Below are positions 25,131-37,854 of a stretch of 64,000 nucleotides of DNA, in pieces. Made by a program: the position numbers and the translations under genes. Positions within the stretch are counted from its first letter, which is position 1; each line of letters starts with the position of its first letter. Location of the stretch: positions 9,436,679-9,500,678 of the forward strand of contig CM030705.1 of assembly GCA_017979445.1 (NCBI GenBank), read 5' to 3'. The DNA comes from Akebia trifoliata. Lineage: Eukaryota > Streptophyta > Magnoliopsida > Ranunculales > Lardizabalaceae. Under the pieces are notes generated by a model, which was not told where the DNA came from, ran no database searches, and saw only the letters and a list, made by a program, of their open reading frames with translations.

Positions 25131-25296
25131 GGAAAACACTGGAATGACGCAAACGGAGAAATAAAGGTGACAAAATGATGTGGTGGTGCGCATATAACCG
25201 TAAATACTTTTTACTCATATCTCGTGGAAAAGTATTTATGGTAATGTGCGTGCCACCATATCATTTTGTCACCTTTGTGTCACTCCAACATGACTC
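25131..25296. mobile_element. GAGT-MITE copy 3 (9-bp target duplication)
   Basis: Ends GGAAAACACTGGAATGACG and, inverted, GAGTCATGTTGGAGTGACAC; target repeats TATTGTAGT/TATTATAGT. Almost the whole element is a palindrome around AAGGTGACAAAATGATGTGG. Confidence 0.75.
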
Positions 25297-25339
25297 TATT
25301 ATAGTATCAAAAAGTGTAATAATTTTCTAATTCAGTTAT

Positions 25340-25492
25340 GATAGAATAATTCAAAAACTCACTGACATGACATGTGCAAGAGTCGTACATTTTTTCCTTC
25401 GGGATACACAACTGCACATCCCCATAAACATTAACAATTGTGTACCCGAGGGAAAAAGTCTACGATTCTTGAACATGTCACGTCAGTGATTT
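25340..25492. mobile_element. GAGT-MITE copy 4 (approximate limits)
   Basis: Near-complete palindrome with inverted arms around ATCACTGACGTGACATGT and the central CTTCGGGATACAC/GTACCCGAGGG. No convincing target duplication. Confidence 0.55.
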
Positions 25493-25723
25493 TTTGAGTT
25501 ATTTTGCCAGATTGACTTAGAAAATTAATACTTTATAAAAAATGGACCTACAAACGGGCTCACTAACCAAACCCAATGATGCGAACAAATAGGTAAATCA
25601 AAACTTAGAAGTATTGGTTTCTATTTCAAAGAGAGATGGGAGCATATGTTAATTTTTTGGACTAATCAGAACAATAACTGTTCTTAAATTTAAAAAAAAT
25701 AAAATCAAGTAAGTTAATATAGG

Positions 25724-26214
25724 CCTGCCAATGGTTCGGTTCAGCATTGGATTAGTACCACTCCAATACCGATACAATCGGATTAATGAATGTGCGAATT
25801 GAATTCGATCCATTTTAATTCATCCTTAAGCCGAAACTGATCCAATCCATCCGAATATATGCCTTATTTTCAAATTATCAATGTTCAAAATATTTTTAAA
25901 ATATAAGATTATATAAATTTTTTTTTTTAAAAAAATCTTTTTTTCAACTAAAAATATAGGGGGAAACCAAGAAGACTAAAATGTTTTATCTATATGAAAT
26001 TAAGAATAATAATAAAAATATTAAAATATGTTCGGATCATATTTTTCGAATTGGATTTTTTCGAAACAAATTGAGGTACATTCAAATCTAATATGAAATT
26101 GTATCAGATCTAAGATTTCAATCCAAAAATCTGATTTTTCATATTTTTTCAATTTCGATCGGTTTGGACCGATTTAGACATCGGGTATATTTCAAATCAT
26201 TGCTAGCTCTAGGC
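25724..26214. mobile_element. hAT-like MITE, 491 bp
   Basis: Left end CCTGCCAATGGTTCGGTT, right end inverted GCCTAGAGCTAGCAATG. TAATATAGG is repeated at 25715-25723 and 26215-26223. Confidence 0.65.
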
Positions 26215-26242
26215 TAATATAGGCTTAAGAGAAAGATCTCAA

Positions 26243-28706
26243 TGCTATGGTGTATCTCATCGCATATCCATGAATATAAATCCAATAGGATATCTAATCA
26301 AAATTTAAGAATTCTCAATTAAATTATTCTTCTACATGGTATTAGAGCTCAAGCTCCATTGAGCATATCGATCTTGGTGCATCGTTTCTTTGGCGATGGC
26401 GATGATGCTATTTGATGTAGGAGTAAGGGTTGTTTGCTACTGATTTGTTAGTTGTTATTTTGAGCACTTTCAAGTTGTTACTGATTTGTTAGTTGTTATT
26501 CTGTTTTGGATATTTTTGTTGGTTGCATAACAAATTTGGGAGGATTGTAATGGCTATAAATATAGCTGGAAAGAATCAGAATGCATTGAAGATTATTCCG
26601 CATTTCCTTTTGTGAGTTTTGTGTAACATTTCTCTGTTTTAAGGGTTGGATTCGAAGTGATCTTCGCCTTCTGGTTGTTATTTTTCCAGAAATTACAGGT
26701 CATCTTCATCACTATTACTACCATTGTTAGACATAAATCATTTTTGTTCCCTTTTTCTTCACTATTATTTTTGTTTCATTCAATAAAAATTCTACAGTTC
26801 TTTGTGTTTCTACTAATCTCCCTAGTCCAAAAATTTATTTTTCACAATCTCAATTATCATTTTATCTAAAATCTCTCAAATAGGAGTTTTTGCATTTTAT
26901 CGCACGATTCATATTTGTATGCTTATGGAGAGATCATTACAGACTTGATCTAGTGGGCCATCGACTCTGATAGTTTAAGAAATGAGCAGGATGCGATAGT
27001 GATGGACTTCATAGACAGGCGGTGACCACCATAAAGCATGATTGAATGTTTGCAACTATCCATCATCAAGTTTTTCATGAAACTGATCGGTTGTAAAGCT
27101 TGCAATAGAGATGCAGAGATTAAGATTAAGAAATGGACTTTGGGTAAGTCGAATTTGTTCCACAGGGACAATGAGGATTCAAGGATTCATTCGGATAAAA
27201 ATGCCAAAACAGAATTTAGAAACAAAAACAGATTAGTTTTAAAAACAAAAAAGTTGTAGTAGAAACTAAATTGAAATCTAAACAGAAAATAAAGATTGAA
27301 ATTCTAAGAGAGAGGGATTAGAGAGATCAAGTAAACCTTTGCAAGTAATCCATAGTGTAGATAAATTCTGAAATTAACTCAATCCATGGAGCAAGTCATT
27401 GCTCATGGATCGGAAGATAGATCAATTAAATTTTTGAAAGAAATTAGAAGCTATTCATGAAAATCCTAATATGATGGAGATTGCCCAATTTATATTCTGA
27501 TTATTCACATAGCATAGCCATTCTTGAACTTATCTAAGTAATGGCTATCTAAGTTGGATCAGAATTATAAGTTGGATTACCTTAATCAGAATAAAATTTT
27601 CAGAATTAAAATATGTAAGCAAGCATGAATTTAAATCTACACTAGAGGGATTAATTTGCTATGGCTTCCTTCACTTCTCTAATGAGAATTTAGCCAATCA
27701 TTGCAAGCATTGTAATTGCAGAAAAATAATAAAAGGGAAAAGAGAGAATAGGTGAAGAAGATGAAGATGATGATCGATCCGAATTCTTCTTTTATAGCTC
27801 TCCCAACAATTTACAAAGAAAAAGAATTGAGCACTCTTGATGTTCTCACTACACTCAAGAGATCTCACTCAAAGGAAAATTGCAGAGAATTACAAAGAGG
27901 AGAAATCAAAACTTAGAGAAGAAGAGAGTAAGGAGAAGGACCTAAGAGGGACCCAAGAGGGGACCCCTTCTTTGAAATCAACCCTCAAATTTATAATGTT
28001 TGTATTCGGGTAATCGGAGTGATTTGGCGGATAATTCGATTCGAGTGACCCAATCAGTTACAACCACCGAAGCTTCTAGAAGCTTTTGTAAAAATCTCGA
28101 GGACAAATTCCTCGAAATGACCGCGGCGCGGTCTTGGTTAGCCGCGGCGCGGTGACGTGGCACCCGAATCGATCGATATTTTTCTAGAAACTTCCTTTCG
28201 GCCCGCGTATTGTAACCATAATTGTTATTTCTTTTGTTGGTTTCCGAATGTGCCCTTTTCACCTGAAATTAGTAACAAACTATTGTTAGTCACATTAATT
28301 TGGGATTTAATAAAATTTATTATTATTTTAAGGGAACTAGTATTTATATGATGGTAATCTCGGTGAAATTACGGTCCCAAAATGATATTATTGGGACCTT
28401 ATCAGAAACCAAAGACTAATTTTTTATGTAATCAATTGCATAGTCTTTCTCTAAAGGACCTTGAATTGCATGAAGGTGATAGAGATATAATATATGTATT
28501 ATAATAATGTGCCTGAGATACAATTTATCAATGTTATGGTATATCTCATCATATATCTTGCAAATCTTAGATTTTTATCAATTATGAATATTATATTTGA
28601 CTAATTGATTATCTTACATATTCATGAATATTTTGAATCTATATAAATCTAATGGGATATGTAATTAAAATCTAAGATTTCTTAATAAATTTATTTTTCT
28701 TCATAA
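26243..28706 (+). mobile_element. Non-coding LTR retrotransposon remnant
   Basis: A 5' LTR (26243-26336) starts TGCTATGGTGTATCTCATC and ends TTCTTCTACA, followed at once by TGGTATTAGAGC (26337-26348), which matches a plant initiator-Met tRNA primer-binding site. The 3' LTR copy (28532-28706) starts TGTTATGGTATATCTCATC and is longer; the 5' copy lacks about 80 bp. The 2.2-kb interior has no gag-pol I can recognise. It holds a 24-bp direct repeat (ACTGATTTGTTAGTTGTTAT at 26438 and 26480) and the GC-rich patch at 28118-28160. Confidence 0.5.
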
Positions 28707-31476
28707 CTCACATGTCGTATCACATTCACCCTAGCCAAAGCATCCCAGTTAGGACTTATTGACTTTGAACAACTTCACTCCCCTCCCCCATAAAAAACAA
28801 AACACTTCCTTTTCGGAAAGTAATGTGATTGTATTAAGTTAATTTGAAGGAAATTCTAAGGTCTCCATTAAAACATTCTGACATTTTTCGATATAATTTG
28901 AAACATTTCTAAAGCCTTTAATGTTTTGGGATAAATATCTAGATTCAATTTCAATTGAAATCAAAAATATTTGAAGCATTCCAAACTGTACAAAATGGAT
29001 GTTCCATCCAATCTTCCGATGTATATTCTTTATGGATCATGAAAAATCAGCAACAATCTAATAAAAATAACCAACTTGGGCTCAAATTACTTTGGTTGTA
29101 TGAGCATCTACAACCCCGCTGTGATTGTGAAGGACATGCATAATCTCCCATTGAATATTCAGATGGTGATTTTTTTTTTTTTTTTTTTTTAATGTTTTGA
29201 GAATTTTACCCAACCGATACTTTCACGTCCCAAAACTTGACTCGTGATCCGAACCGCGATCTTGGCATATGGGGGTGATGGGAAAAACTTATTTTATTTA
29301 AATCATAATTAAATCTTCAAAGTTTAAATAACTTAGGAGAAAACTAGGAGTCTTCACCTTTGACTTTAGTAATTTGAGGATAAATTGGCCTTTACTTGAT
29401 CTACAATTTCTATTTAGTTCAAATTAAATTTTAAGTCTACGTTTTTCATTATTATAAAAACAATCAACTTAAAAAAGTATCACTTTAATGTTTCAATGAA
29501 AAAGTATCCCTAAGACGACGATGAAGAACCCTTCCACTAATTCAAAGTCGAATAATGAAATCAAAAATATTTGTGAGGTTCAAATAAAAACTCTCTAAGA
29601 ATTTCAATATTTAGAACTAAGCACCTATCCTATATGGTGGGAAATATCTTTATGATGTTAAAACTTTTCTATTTTAGTGAAAAATTGAATCTAAATAGAA
29701 AACGATCAAAATTCAGGTTAACATTAATGTATACTTATTAAAACAGAGAAGCATTGTTTTTTCCCATTTTCTTTAAAAATTTATGAAAATAGCATAAGTT
29801 CTCATTTTTTCATGATAATAAATAACTTCCATTACTTTTTTCAGAAAATATTATATATCATACCCCATATAATTATTTTGAGAACCGAAAGTTTAAAGTC
29901 AAAATTTTATGTTTCCCGAAAACTATAAGTTCAATCAACTAAATGACTTTTCCCAACATTGAAAATTTTACCGTAACATATAATAGTTATTGGACAACTT
30001 TTGATATTGTATAATTATTTATGATTTATTTACTACTGTTGTTACAACACCGTTATGATTTTGTTACAAGGATATAAATCGTTGAGTTGCAATCTCACCT
30101 TTTGAGGTCGATCATAATAATTTGTAGATCTCATTATTTACTTTAATAAATTAGAATAAACAACTGAATATGTATTTATTACTTGAAATCCACCATTTAT
30201 AATATAATAACTTCAATCATAACGAAACAAATAAAATCCTAATAACATGTTCAATTCTCATAAATAAATGATTTCCAAAGTTCAATCTAACATAAGAGCC
30301 CTAGTGACATAAAATAAAATACCAAATGTTCGTCAATCTCCATTCCAAATCATCTAAGAAGTTGGGATTATCATTATATCTAAAATGGTATTTGACAATG
30401 TTGGTGAGCCAAAGGTTGTAGAAAAACCTACCTTACAGTCCAAGGCGGTAATTTTTCATGGCATCTTGAGTTTCTTTTTTTCAAGATATTGGAGATTCTG
30501 GATAAAATAGAATGAGACATTAGACACGTCTACATGGAAGCCAATAGTTCAGTTGATGCTCTAACCTATTTCGTCTCCTTAACATCCTCTACTCTTACTT
30601 TTGACAATGTTTTTCTATTTAATTTCCTTTTTTTAGCCCGGAAAGTATTTGTGAGTGATCAATTGAATCTCCCATACCATAGGTGTATGTAATTCTTTAT
30701 TATTTAATACAAATACTTGTTTGCTTAACAAAAAAAAAAAAAATAATAATAATAATAAATAAATAAAATATTAACAATTCATTTTTGTACAAACAAATTA
30801 AAGATACGTGAACAACAACATAGGAATGTACATGAATATTTTTAAATATTAAAAAGCATGCAATGGTGGCCCAATTTCACACCGGCCTGTCCACGACCAT
30901 CATTAATAATTTTCACACAACAACTCGATTGAACTCTTTGTCCCACTTGGGGACCTTCGTCGAGGGCTTTTGGGTTTTACACCCAAGGGCTATGCCTTAC
31001 TTGCTCATTTCATCATATTATTATCATCATGGTCAAAATAATCTCATGTTGAACATTCAATCTCATAGTCGTCATGCAATTACAATCATGTGAATCATAA
31101 TTAATTTTGTCTCATAGATCAAGAAAAATAAATATCTAATATTTATTCATTTATTTTTTATTTGTATATACTAAAAGAATTATTTGTAGACTAGCTACCT
31201 TTGGAGTTTGGTTTAAAATCTAGTGTAAGTCCAAAATCTCCTTTTTTCAATCGATGACATCTTCAATATTCCCTATAATATTTAAAGCAAACTTGCTACC
31301 TACAATGAAAAGAAAATGAGGTTTGAGGGAGATATGAGAATAAGAGATGAGCTGATGAAAAACAGAGAAGAGAGAAAAAAAAAATGAAACCAAACCATTC
31401 CAAAATGGTGACCCATGATCCACCCTTAGTGGGTTTCTCGACACACAATTGAGATCATTCCTCTTTTCATTCCCTT
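28707..31476. other. Gene-free DNA
   Basis: A poly-T run at 29173-29192, poly-A/AAT run at 30729-30757, and a slightly GC-richer stretch at 30865-31000. CCGATACTTTCACGTCCC (29205) recalls LTR sequence but is not enough for a call. Confidence 0.4.
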
Positions 31477-31485
31477 GCTTTCTAT

Positions 31486-31778
31486 GGGAGCAGATCCTCT
31501 ATAGTGCATTTTCCTTGTAGTACCCTGTAGTGATATTTGGGTCATATATCCAAAAGGTCTGTTTTGTTAAAAATTGAAGGCCACCGACCGTCCATTTTCA
31601 AAACCTTCATTCGATTCAAAGAATTCAATATTTATTTTATTTTTATTTTAAATATGATCTACACCATGATCCATACAAGGCTAAGTTGTCAGATTTTATT
31701 TTCAGGAAGTCAATCTCTACTAATTAAAAGACACTACATGGTACTGAAGGGAAAACGCACCATAGAAGATCCGCTCCC
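31486..31778. mobile_element. Mutator-type MITE, 293 bp, perfect 9-bp target duplication
   Basis: Ends GGGAGCAGATCCTCTATAGT and, inverted, GGGAGCGGATCTTCTATGGT; GCTTTCTAT at 31477-31485 and 31779-31787. It overlaps an open frame of 179 codons (31537-32076), which is therefore not a gene. Confidence 0.85.
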
Positions 31779-32300
31779 GCTTTCTATACATTCTATCTTT
31801 GAAAAACTCAGCCCTTATTCCAAATTTAATAATACGATATTAATCATTGGATTGTCACAACGAAAATCTTTTTATGCAACATTAATTCTCTCCCTGACCC
31901 AACAATCAATGAAAGAACAAAAAATACACATGACACATTTTCTCAAATATTTATTATCAAATAAGCTAATTTTTCATATTGGTCTTCCAATCATTAATAT
32001 CATAAAGGCAAGTTTCCATGAAGACCATCTCAAATTTCCTTTTTTTTTTCTCCAAAGTAAGAATATTAAAAGATAATAATTAGTTTTGAATTTTAACTTT
32101 TCTTCCTAATGTGATTTCCCCAATTTTAAAACATTCCAATTAAAAAATATAGATTTCAATTAATTAACTATAAAAGGAATGGAATCAATTTCTCTCGCTC
32201 CGTCCAAGTTCTATCAAATTGGCTTTTCAAATTCTTTCTCTATCCCTCGTCAATTGAACTCTTTTATTTAATCAAGTACACTAACACCCTCACTAAATGT

Positions 32301-35300
32301 CACTACAAGAGATTTAGTCTATAGAGGAGGATTTTTCAGCCGCCAATGGCTGCAATATTCGCCACACTAGCTCATAGCGATGGAAAAGAAATCCACTTTT
32401 GTTTTGGCCATCGTTATATCTTAGCGATGAAATTAACGTCTATAGTAATGCATCTATAGAAGCGGAATATTTTTACCACTAAAAACTGTGATTTTAGTGG
32501 AAATCAATTCGATAGCTACAAGAATGCAGTGATTCGAGATTTCATTGTGGAGAATAGATGGGTGTTTCCTAGACCATATAATGATCGTATGGAAGAAATT
32601 ATTAATATTATCTCATTTACACGAGTTCCTAAGATGCTGTTAAAAGATAGAGTAATCTGGAGATTAACACCAAATAGTCTATTTTCTACGAAATCAGCCT
32701 ATGATGTGTTAGATGAAGGTCAGGAGTCAGTGGGATGGAGGAGGATTATTTGAAGTAAAAGGGCATTCCACAGTTTTCCTTTATTGCATGGTTAGCGATT
32801 CAAAGGAAATTATCGACTATGGAAAATCTTAATAAGAGGGGTTTTAAATGGGTTTCAAGGTGTGTCTTGTGCTGTAATTATTAAGAGACAAATAATCATA
32901 TTTTCTTTAAATGTCCATACACCAGATGGATCTGGAAAAATTGTTTGCAAAAGTTTGGAATTACAAGAGTTGGAATGGGGACAATTAAGGAAGAAATGCA
33001 AGTACTAAAAAACGTTCTGTTTTAGGAAAAACGGATTCATCAGATGCTATATATAATGGTCTGTGCAGTGATCTATCTATGTTGGAAAGAAAGAAATCAA
33101 CAACTGTTTGCTGAATTTTCTTTTCGAAAGGAAGTGATTCTAAAATAGGTGAAAGAGGTAGTGAGGCATCGGTTTGATGGGATGATTGTTGTGAATAACA
33201 ATACAAAGGTAACGTTGCAGGTGTTGAAGAACTAGGCATGTGGATTTTCGTTGATACCAAAAACAATTCAAAGCCTAACGTGGATACCCCCAATGGACAA
33301 TGTGTTGAAAATAAATACAGATGGATCGTTATCAATGCAAGGGGCTGGTTTTGGCTTCATTGGGAGAGATAAAGAGGGGGTAATTCAGTTCGTTGGCTGG
33401 AGAAATAGCGAGGAAGAGGATATCATTCAAATTGAACTACAAGCAATCTTGGAAGCAATGTGTTTTGCATGAATGAAGGAGTTCAAAAGGATTCTGATCT
33501 CATCAGATTCGATGTATTCTATCAAATGCATAAAGGGAGATTTTAGTCCGTCATGAAAGTATGCAGAGGCGTTAATGGAGATTGCAACCAAGGCCGAGAG
33601 TTTGATGAATGTGACTTTGAATGCCAATGGAGATAAGCAAATAGGGCAATGGATTTTTTAGCAAAATTAGGGCCTGTTTCGGATGGATTTTTAATAATTC
33701 AGGATAGTTCCAATGTACCTCAAGATCTTCTAAGAATTGTAGAAGAAGATTCATCTTGTATCTACACTCGTTAGAAGTGGAGGGGTCCCTTCAATCCCAG
33801 TTTACCAATAAAATTAAAAAAAAAAAAAAACTATGGTTTTAACAAAACTTTTATCTATAGACTGTACTTTTAAAAAAATCTTTCTATAGCAACGGATATA
33901 TCCGACACTACAAATTTTTTTAATTTAAATCAGCTTCCTTCTTATGATCTCTAAGATTTTGTAAAATTTCCTAAAGGCCCTAATAATACTTAAAGGCTTC
34001 CTCTCCTTGATCTTAAGCTCCCTTGTATATTCAAATGACCATCTCGACCTTCCCTTGCATTAATTTTTTTTTTTCTTCATCCATAAAAAAAAAAAAAAAA
34101 AGAAGAGAGAGAAAGAGAATGCACAGTTCAAGAGAATCCCTACAAAACTAACAATAGAAGTCCTGAGCAGGCTATAAATTCACACTATTTCACAAATTTC
34201 TCTATGAAGTTCTATTTTTTTGGATTGAAATAAAGTTCTTTTGTTCCTCTCTCCTTAAATTAAGTTGTATGACTCTAAAACTCCCTAATCAAGGGCTTCT
34301 CTAACAGCTATGTTAGGATTTTGTGATGCCAGGTTTCATCCGTTAAAATTTTATTTTAAAGAATAATAAAAAGTAATGCTAATCTCCAAATTTAGAAACC
34401 ATAGAAATTGACACACATCTTTAAATCATAATAAGAAAGAGAGAGAGAAAAAAGGAAAGAAAGGAACCTAGAGAATTGTAGAGACTGATAGAAATAGTAG
34501 AAGATCTGCTCCTCGGCCTTGTGTGGATACACCTCTCCACGCAAGAGCAGAAGCCCAATTTCTCCTTGCAAGAGCATATTTTTGGAGCTTCTCAACAGAG
34601 TAAAAAACCTCTCCGCGCAAGAGCAAAAACCTATCCAAACGTTTGCTAGCTCCCCGCAGGAGCAAAAGTCATTAAGAAGCTCTATCCAAACACAATGTTC
34701 ACTTTTCCATGCTATGTATCAACGAAACTTCCTACTAGATCAAAGAAACGCTAATCCCACTCAAAAGAGAAACACTTTCACGATCACCATTAATTTCTTA
34801 CACACAAAAAGAAAGAGATTTGGAGAAGTGAGCATGTTCAAACACAGGTTATCTCTATTAGAGATCAACTGCAACTCCTAAAGGAGAGATCGAACTTTTG
34901 GATTGCAAATCCTAAGTCTCATAGTCTAAGTGAGAGAGGGAGAGAGACCTTTGAACATACCTAAGTGTAGGGCTAGAAACCAACATTTTGCCTAGAAATC
35001 GATTCAGAAAATGAATCTAGCCATTGTAGAAAAATGAAACAAATTGAAGAACATAGATCAAGAGATCGAAAACAAAACAGAGAGAAGTTACCTTTCGAGG
35101 TGTCCTCTGTATCTTTTTAGTATGATTTTTGGAAGAGAGACAAACCTGAGGTGAGAAATTAAACTCTAATTTATTAGATTGATTGAAGAGAAGGCGATTT
35201 GAACTCTGAAGTAACGTATTACAGAGAGAGAGAGAGAGAGATTAGGGAAGTAATATGTTTCGCAGGCAAACATTTGGAGAAGTTCAAATAGCTTTGAAAA

Positions 35301-35350
35301 TAATATTCCGTTGCTACTTTTAGTCATAGTAGCCCGATAATCTTGTAGTG
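32301..35350. mobile_element. CACTA (En/Spm-type) non-autonomous element, about 3.05 kb
   Basis: Left end CACTACAAGAGATTTAG and right end, inverted, CACTACAAGATTATCGG, the signature CACTA termini. Subterminal sequence has the usual short repeats (CTATAG, GCGATG, GCAACGGA). The 3-bp target sites are TGT and TTT, a poor match, so the insertion is old or the ends are eroded. It carries a nested LINE (32497-33826) and no transposase that I can recognise. The interior at 34515-34670 has four CGCAAGAGCA-like repeats. Confidence 0.65.
32497..33826 (+). pseudogene. 5'-truncated LINE: zinc-finger RT tail and RNase H remnants
   Basis: Frames in order: FIVENRWVFPRPYNDRMEEI...VIWRLTPNSLFSTKSAYD (32530-32750), then a zf-RVT-like stretch with CVLC...NNHIFFKCPYTRWIW (about 32860-32945), then an RNase H fragment KINTDGSLSMQGAGFGF...IELQAILEA (33250-33470) with a stop after MCFA. 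An A-tail at 33816-33830 is followed by a target duplication: AAAACTGTGATTTTAG (32482-32497) versus AAAACTATGGTTTTAA (33827-33842). These are the terminal domains of plant L1-type non-LTR elements. Several stops and shifts make it inactive. Confidence 0.75.
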
Positions 35351-35944
35351 TTTCTTACTAGATTCCTTAGAATAGGAAAATTCGTGGGCCTACCTCCTTC
35401 AATCACTTAAGCTAAAATGTTTAGCCTATTAACCCATAAAGCCCAACAAAAGAAAATAAATAAATAAAATGATTTTCTACATTTATAAATAAAATAAAAT
35501 AGATATTTTCACCTTGACTCTTTAAAATTTTCTAAATGTAAAATTTTATCCACGTAGACTTATATTAGTATTGAATTCCCAAAAATATGAATTTTCTTAC
35601 TAAATTAAAATCGGATCTTTACATTTTACCCTCCTTAAAAGGAATTCGTTCTTGAAATTTAAAACAACCTTCAAGAAGAACAATTATATATTTCAATTTT
35701 TTTCTAGCTTCCTTTCTCAAAAGAGAAAAGTTTGAATTAAAATATTCTTAAATATTTTTACATCTCAATTGATGCTTACTGGCAACATCCAAGGTATAAC
35801 ACCCAACAAAAGTTATGTTTTACTTGGTTAAATAGTATTAAAAGCCCAAATTATTAAGATTAAGGGTGTCTACTAGTAGGTTTCTGTTTGGTTCAATTCT
35901 ACATATGTTCATAATCAAAATCTGTTGTTTGGAAGGGTAGCAAG

Positions 35945-36075
35945 AGCAAAAAAGGTAAATAAAAAATAATCACATAAAGAATACAAGATTTAGGTGATCC
36001 ACCAAATTGCATACGTCCATAGAGGAGAGGGAGCTCAATCCACCACTATAAAGATAAATATTCACAAAACCTTAA
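35945..36075 (-). mobile_element. LTR fragment (GGACGTA-type), minus strand
   Basis: The plus strand reads ACAAGATTTAGGTGATCCAC, then CAAATTGCATACGTCCATAG: the reverse complement of the LTR tail seen at 12274. No flanking partner was identified. Confidence 0.3.
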
Positions 36076-37503
36076 CCTTAAAATGCATACAAATATATGT
36101 ACAGAAATTTCACAAAACATGATCAATTTTTGATGAAATTCCCAAAAAATTGTGAACAACAATATCACAGGTCTTTCAAGTGACTATCTCACAGCTATAA
36201 AGTAGTTAGATCATTGATTTTTTTCCAAATGACAATCTCGTTGGTTATTAAAGTGATGATCTGGCAGGTTCACTACTTTTTGTAAATAGACCGATTAGAT
36301 CCCAAATGGCATGAAAAATTTAGCCCAAATCTAACTTTAGTTGCACATAGAGCAGTTCAATCACAACTAATTGAGGCCTGTTTGGACTTACTCATTTTAA
36401 GACCCCAAGAATCTTATTCTCTTTTAAAAGGTCCGTATAATTGTGCTTCACCTAGTACTGTCAATTTGACCTGATAGCCCATCAATCCGGTCCACTCCCA
36501 AAAGAAAGGTTAATTATAATTTTGATCCTGAGCCTTTACAGACTCAACCTATTCCGTTTCAATATTGTATCTATACAACAAAATAAAACGGTGGACTCCA
36601 CTCTTTTTTTATCCCCCACAAAATTGTAGTTTTTTATATTTTTACAATTTTGTTAGATATAAAAATTAAGACAAAGGAGTGGGATTTACAAAACTCCACT
36701 TTATTATCTTTCCTCTTTTTTTCAACTTTATTGTTTCTTCTTTTACTTTTTTAATCCCAAAGAGGGTGCTCAGCATGGGTAAACTCTAGTATATTAATGT
36801 CATGTAGTTAGATGTATGGTTTTGTAACAAGAAATGACTAGAGAATAATTTAAAATAATAAATATACTATCATCTTCAATCATTTTGCCAAGATTGCGGT
36901 CCTATTATTGAGAGCATCAATTTTTCAAACGACTTTGAAGGATCAATGAATTAAATATTTTTATAAAATCCAAAAATCAACCCGGATCCCTGTTTAGATT
37001 TATTTGACTTTAGGCCCAATTGGGCTTTAAAACTGGTCTAAGTTATAACCCATCACTTTCTGGCCGGTTATAAGGGCTTATCCAAGCTTGATACCTGACG
37101 ATTGACATCCCTAGTTAAAATGCATGTGTTAGGCAATTGGACTTGAAATCCTAGCAACATATGCATCTTTGTAGGTGCTACATTTGTGATAGTAATTCCC
37201 GAGGTGTTGATCTTTGTTAGGATCGATTGATTCCAGTTTGGATTGACTGAGTGAATCCCTTTAAATCAATTGATCTATACTGGTATAATTGGTCTATTTC
37301 AAGAATAATTCAATTTTCTATTAAATTGGATTAATATATGCTATAAGTTTCCTTCTCGCCCAACTTATCTTTTGAAAGTGCCACCTTGTTTTGGTGGTAA
37401 ATTCTCCAAGTAGTAATGTCGTCATAAGCTTAGGATCAAAATTTCACCTTCACTTGCTTGCTTATTAAAGAAAATGCTATAATTATAAATAATATACAAT
37501 TTA

Positions 37504-37793
37504 TGTTGAGTTTAGTCTCACATCGGACACTCATTGCCTTGTCTCTCTCCTTATAAGCTGTCAAGCTTTTTCACTCATTATTAATTGGTTTTGAATTGTA
37601 CCCCCAAATTTACTATGGTATTAGAATGGGTTTTTTCTCTCCTCCACGTCACCTAGCTCATATCTCCATGTGCTTTGGTCCAGTTCGATCCACACGTGTG
37701 GGGGTGTGATGAGTTTAGTCCCACGTAAACACTCATTGCTTTGTCTCTCCACTCATTGCCAATTGATTTTGAGTTGGACCCCCAAATTTATGA
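37504..37793 (+). mobile_element. TRIM-like mini LTR element (290 bp)
   Basis: Two direct repeats (37504-37614 and 37707-37793) start TGTTGAGTTTAGTC/TGATGAGTTTAGTC and end TTGKACCCCCAAATTTA. A PBS-like TGGTATTAGA (37615) follows the first, and a purine tract GTGTGGGGGTG precedes the second. The interior is about 90 bp. The second LTR lacks the CTTATAAGCTGTCAAGC part of the first. This is the classic terminal-repeat-in-miniature layout. Confidence 0.65.
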
Positions 37794-37809
37794 GTTTATA
37801 CTTAAATTT

Positions 37810-37810
37810 T

Positions 37811-37846
<36 letters not shown>

Positions 37847-37854
37847 ATATATAT
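37810..37854. repeat. TA microsatellite hosting a foldback element
   Basis: (TA)n run that continues after 38207, so the foldback element at 37855-38207 lies inside it. Confidence 0.85.

Noticed and set aside
26950..27260. gag-like frames inside the LTR element
   Set aside because: Both strands have only short frames with no zinc knuckle or other retroelement motif.
31537..32076. 179-codon plus-strand open frame as a gene
   Set aside because: It spans a MITE with 9-bp target duplications, has no recognisable domain and an AT-driven composition.
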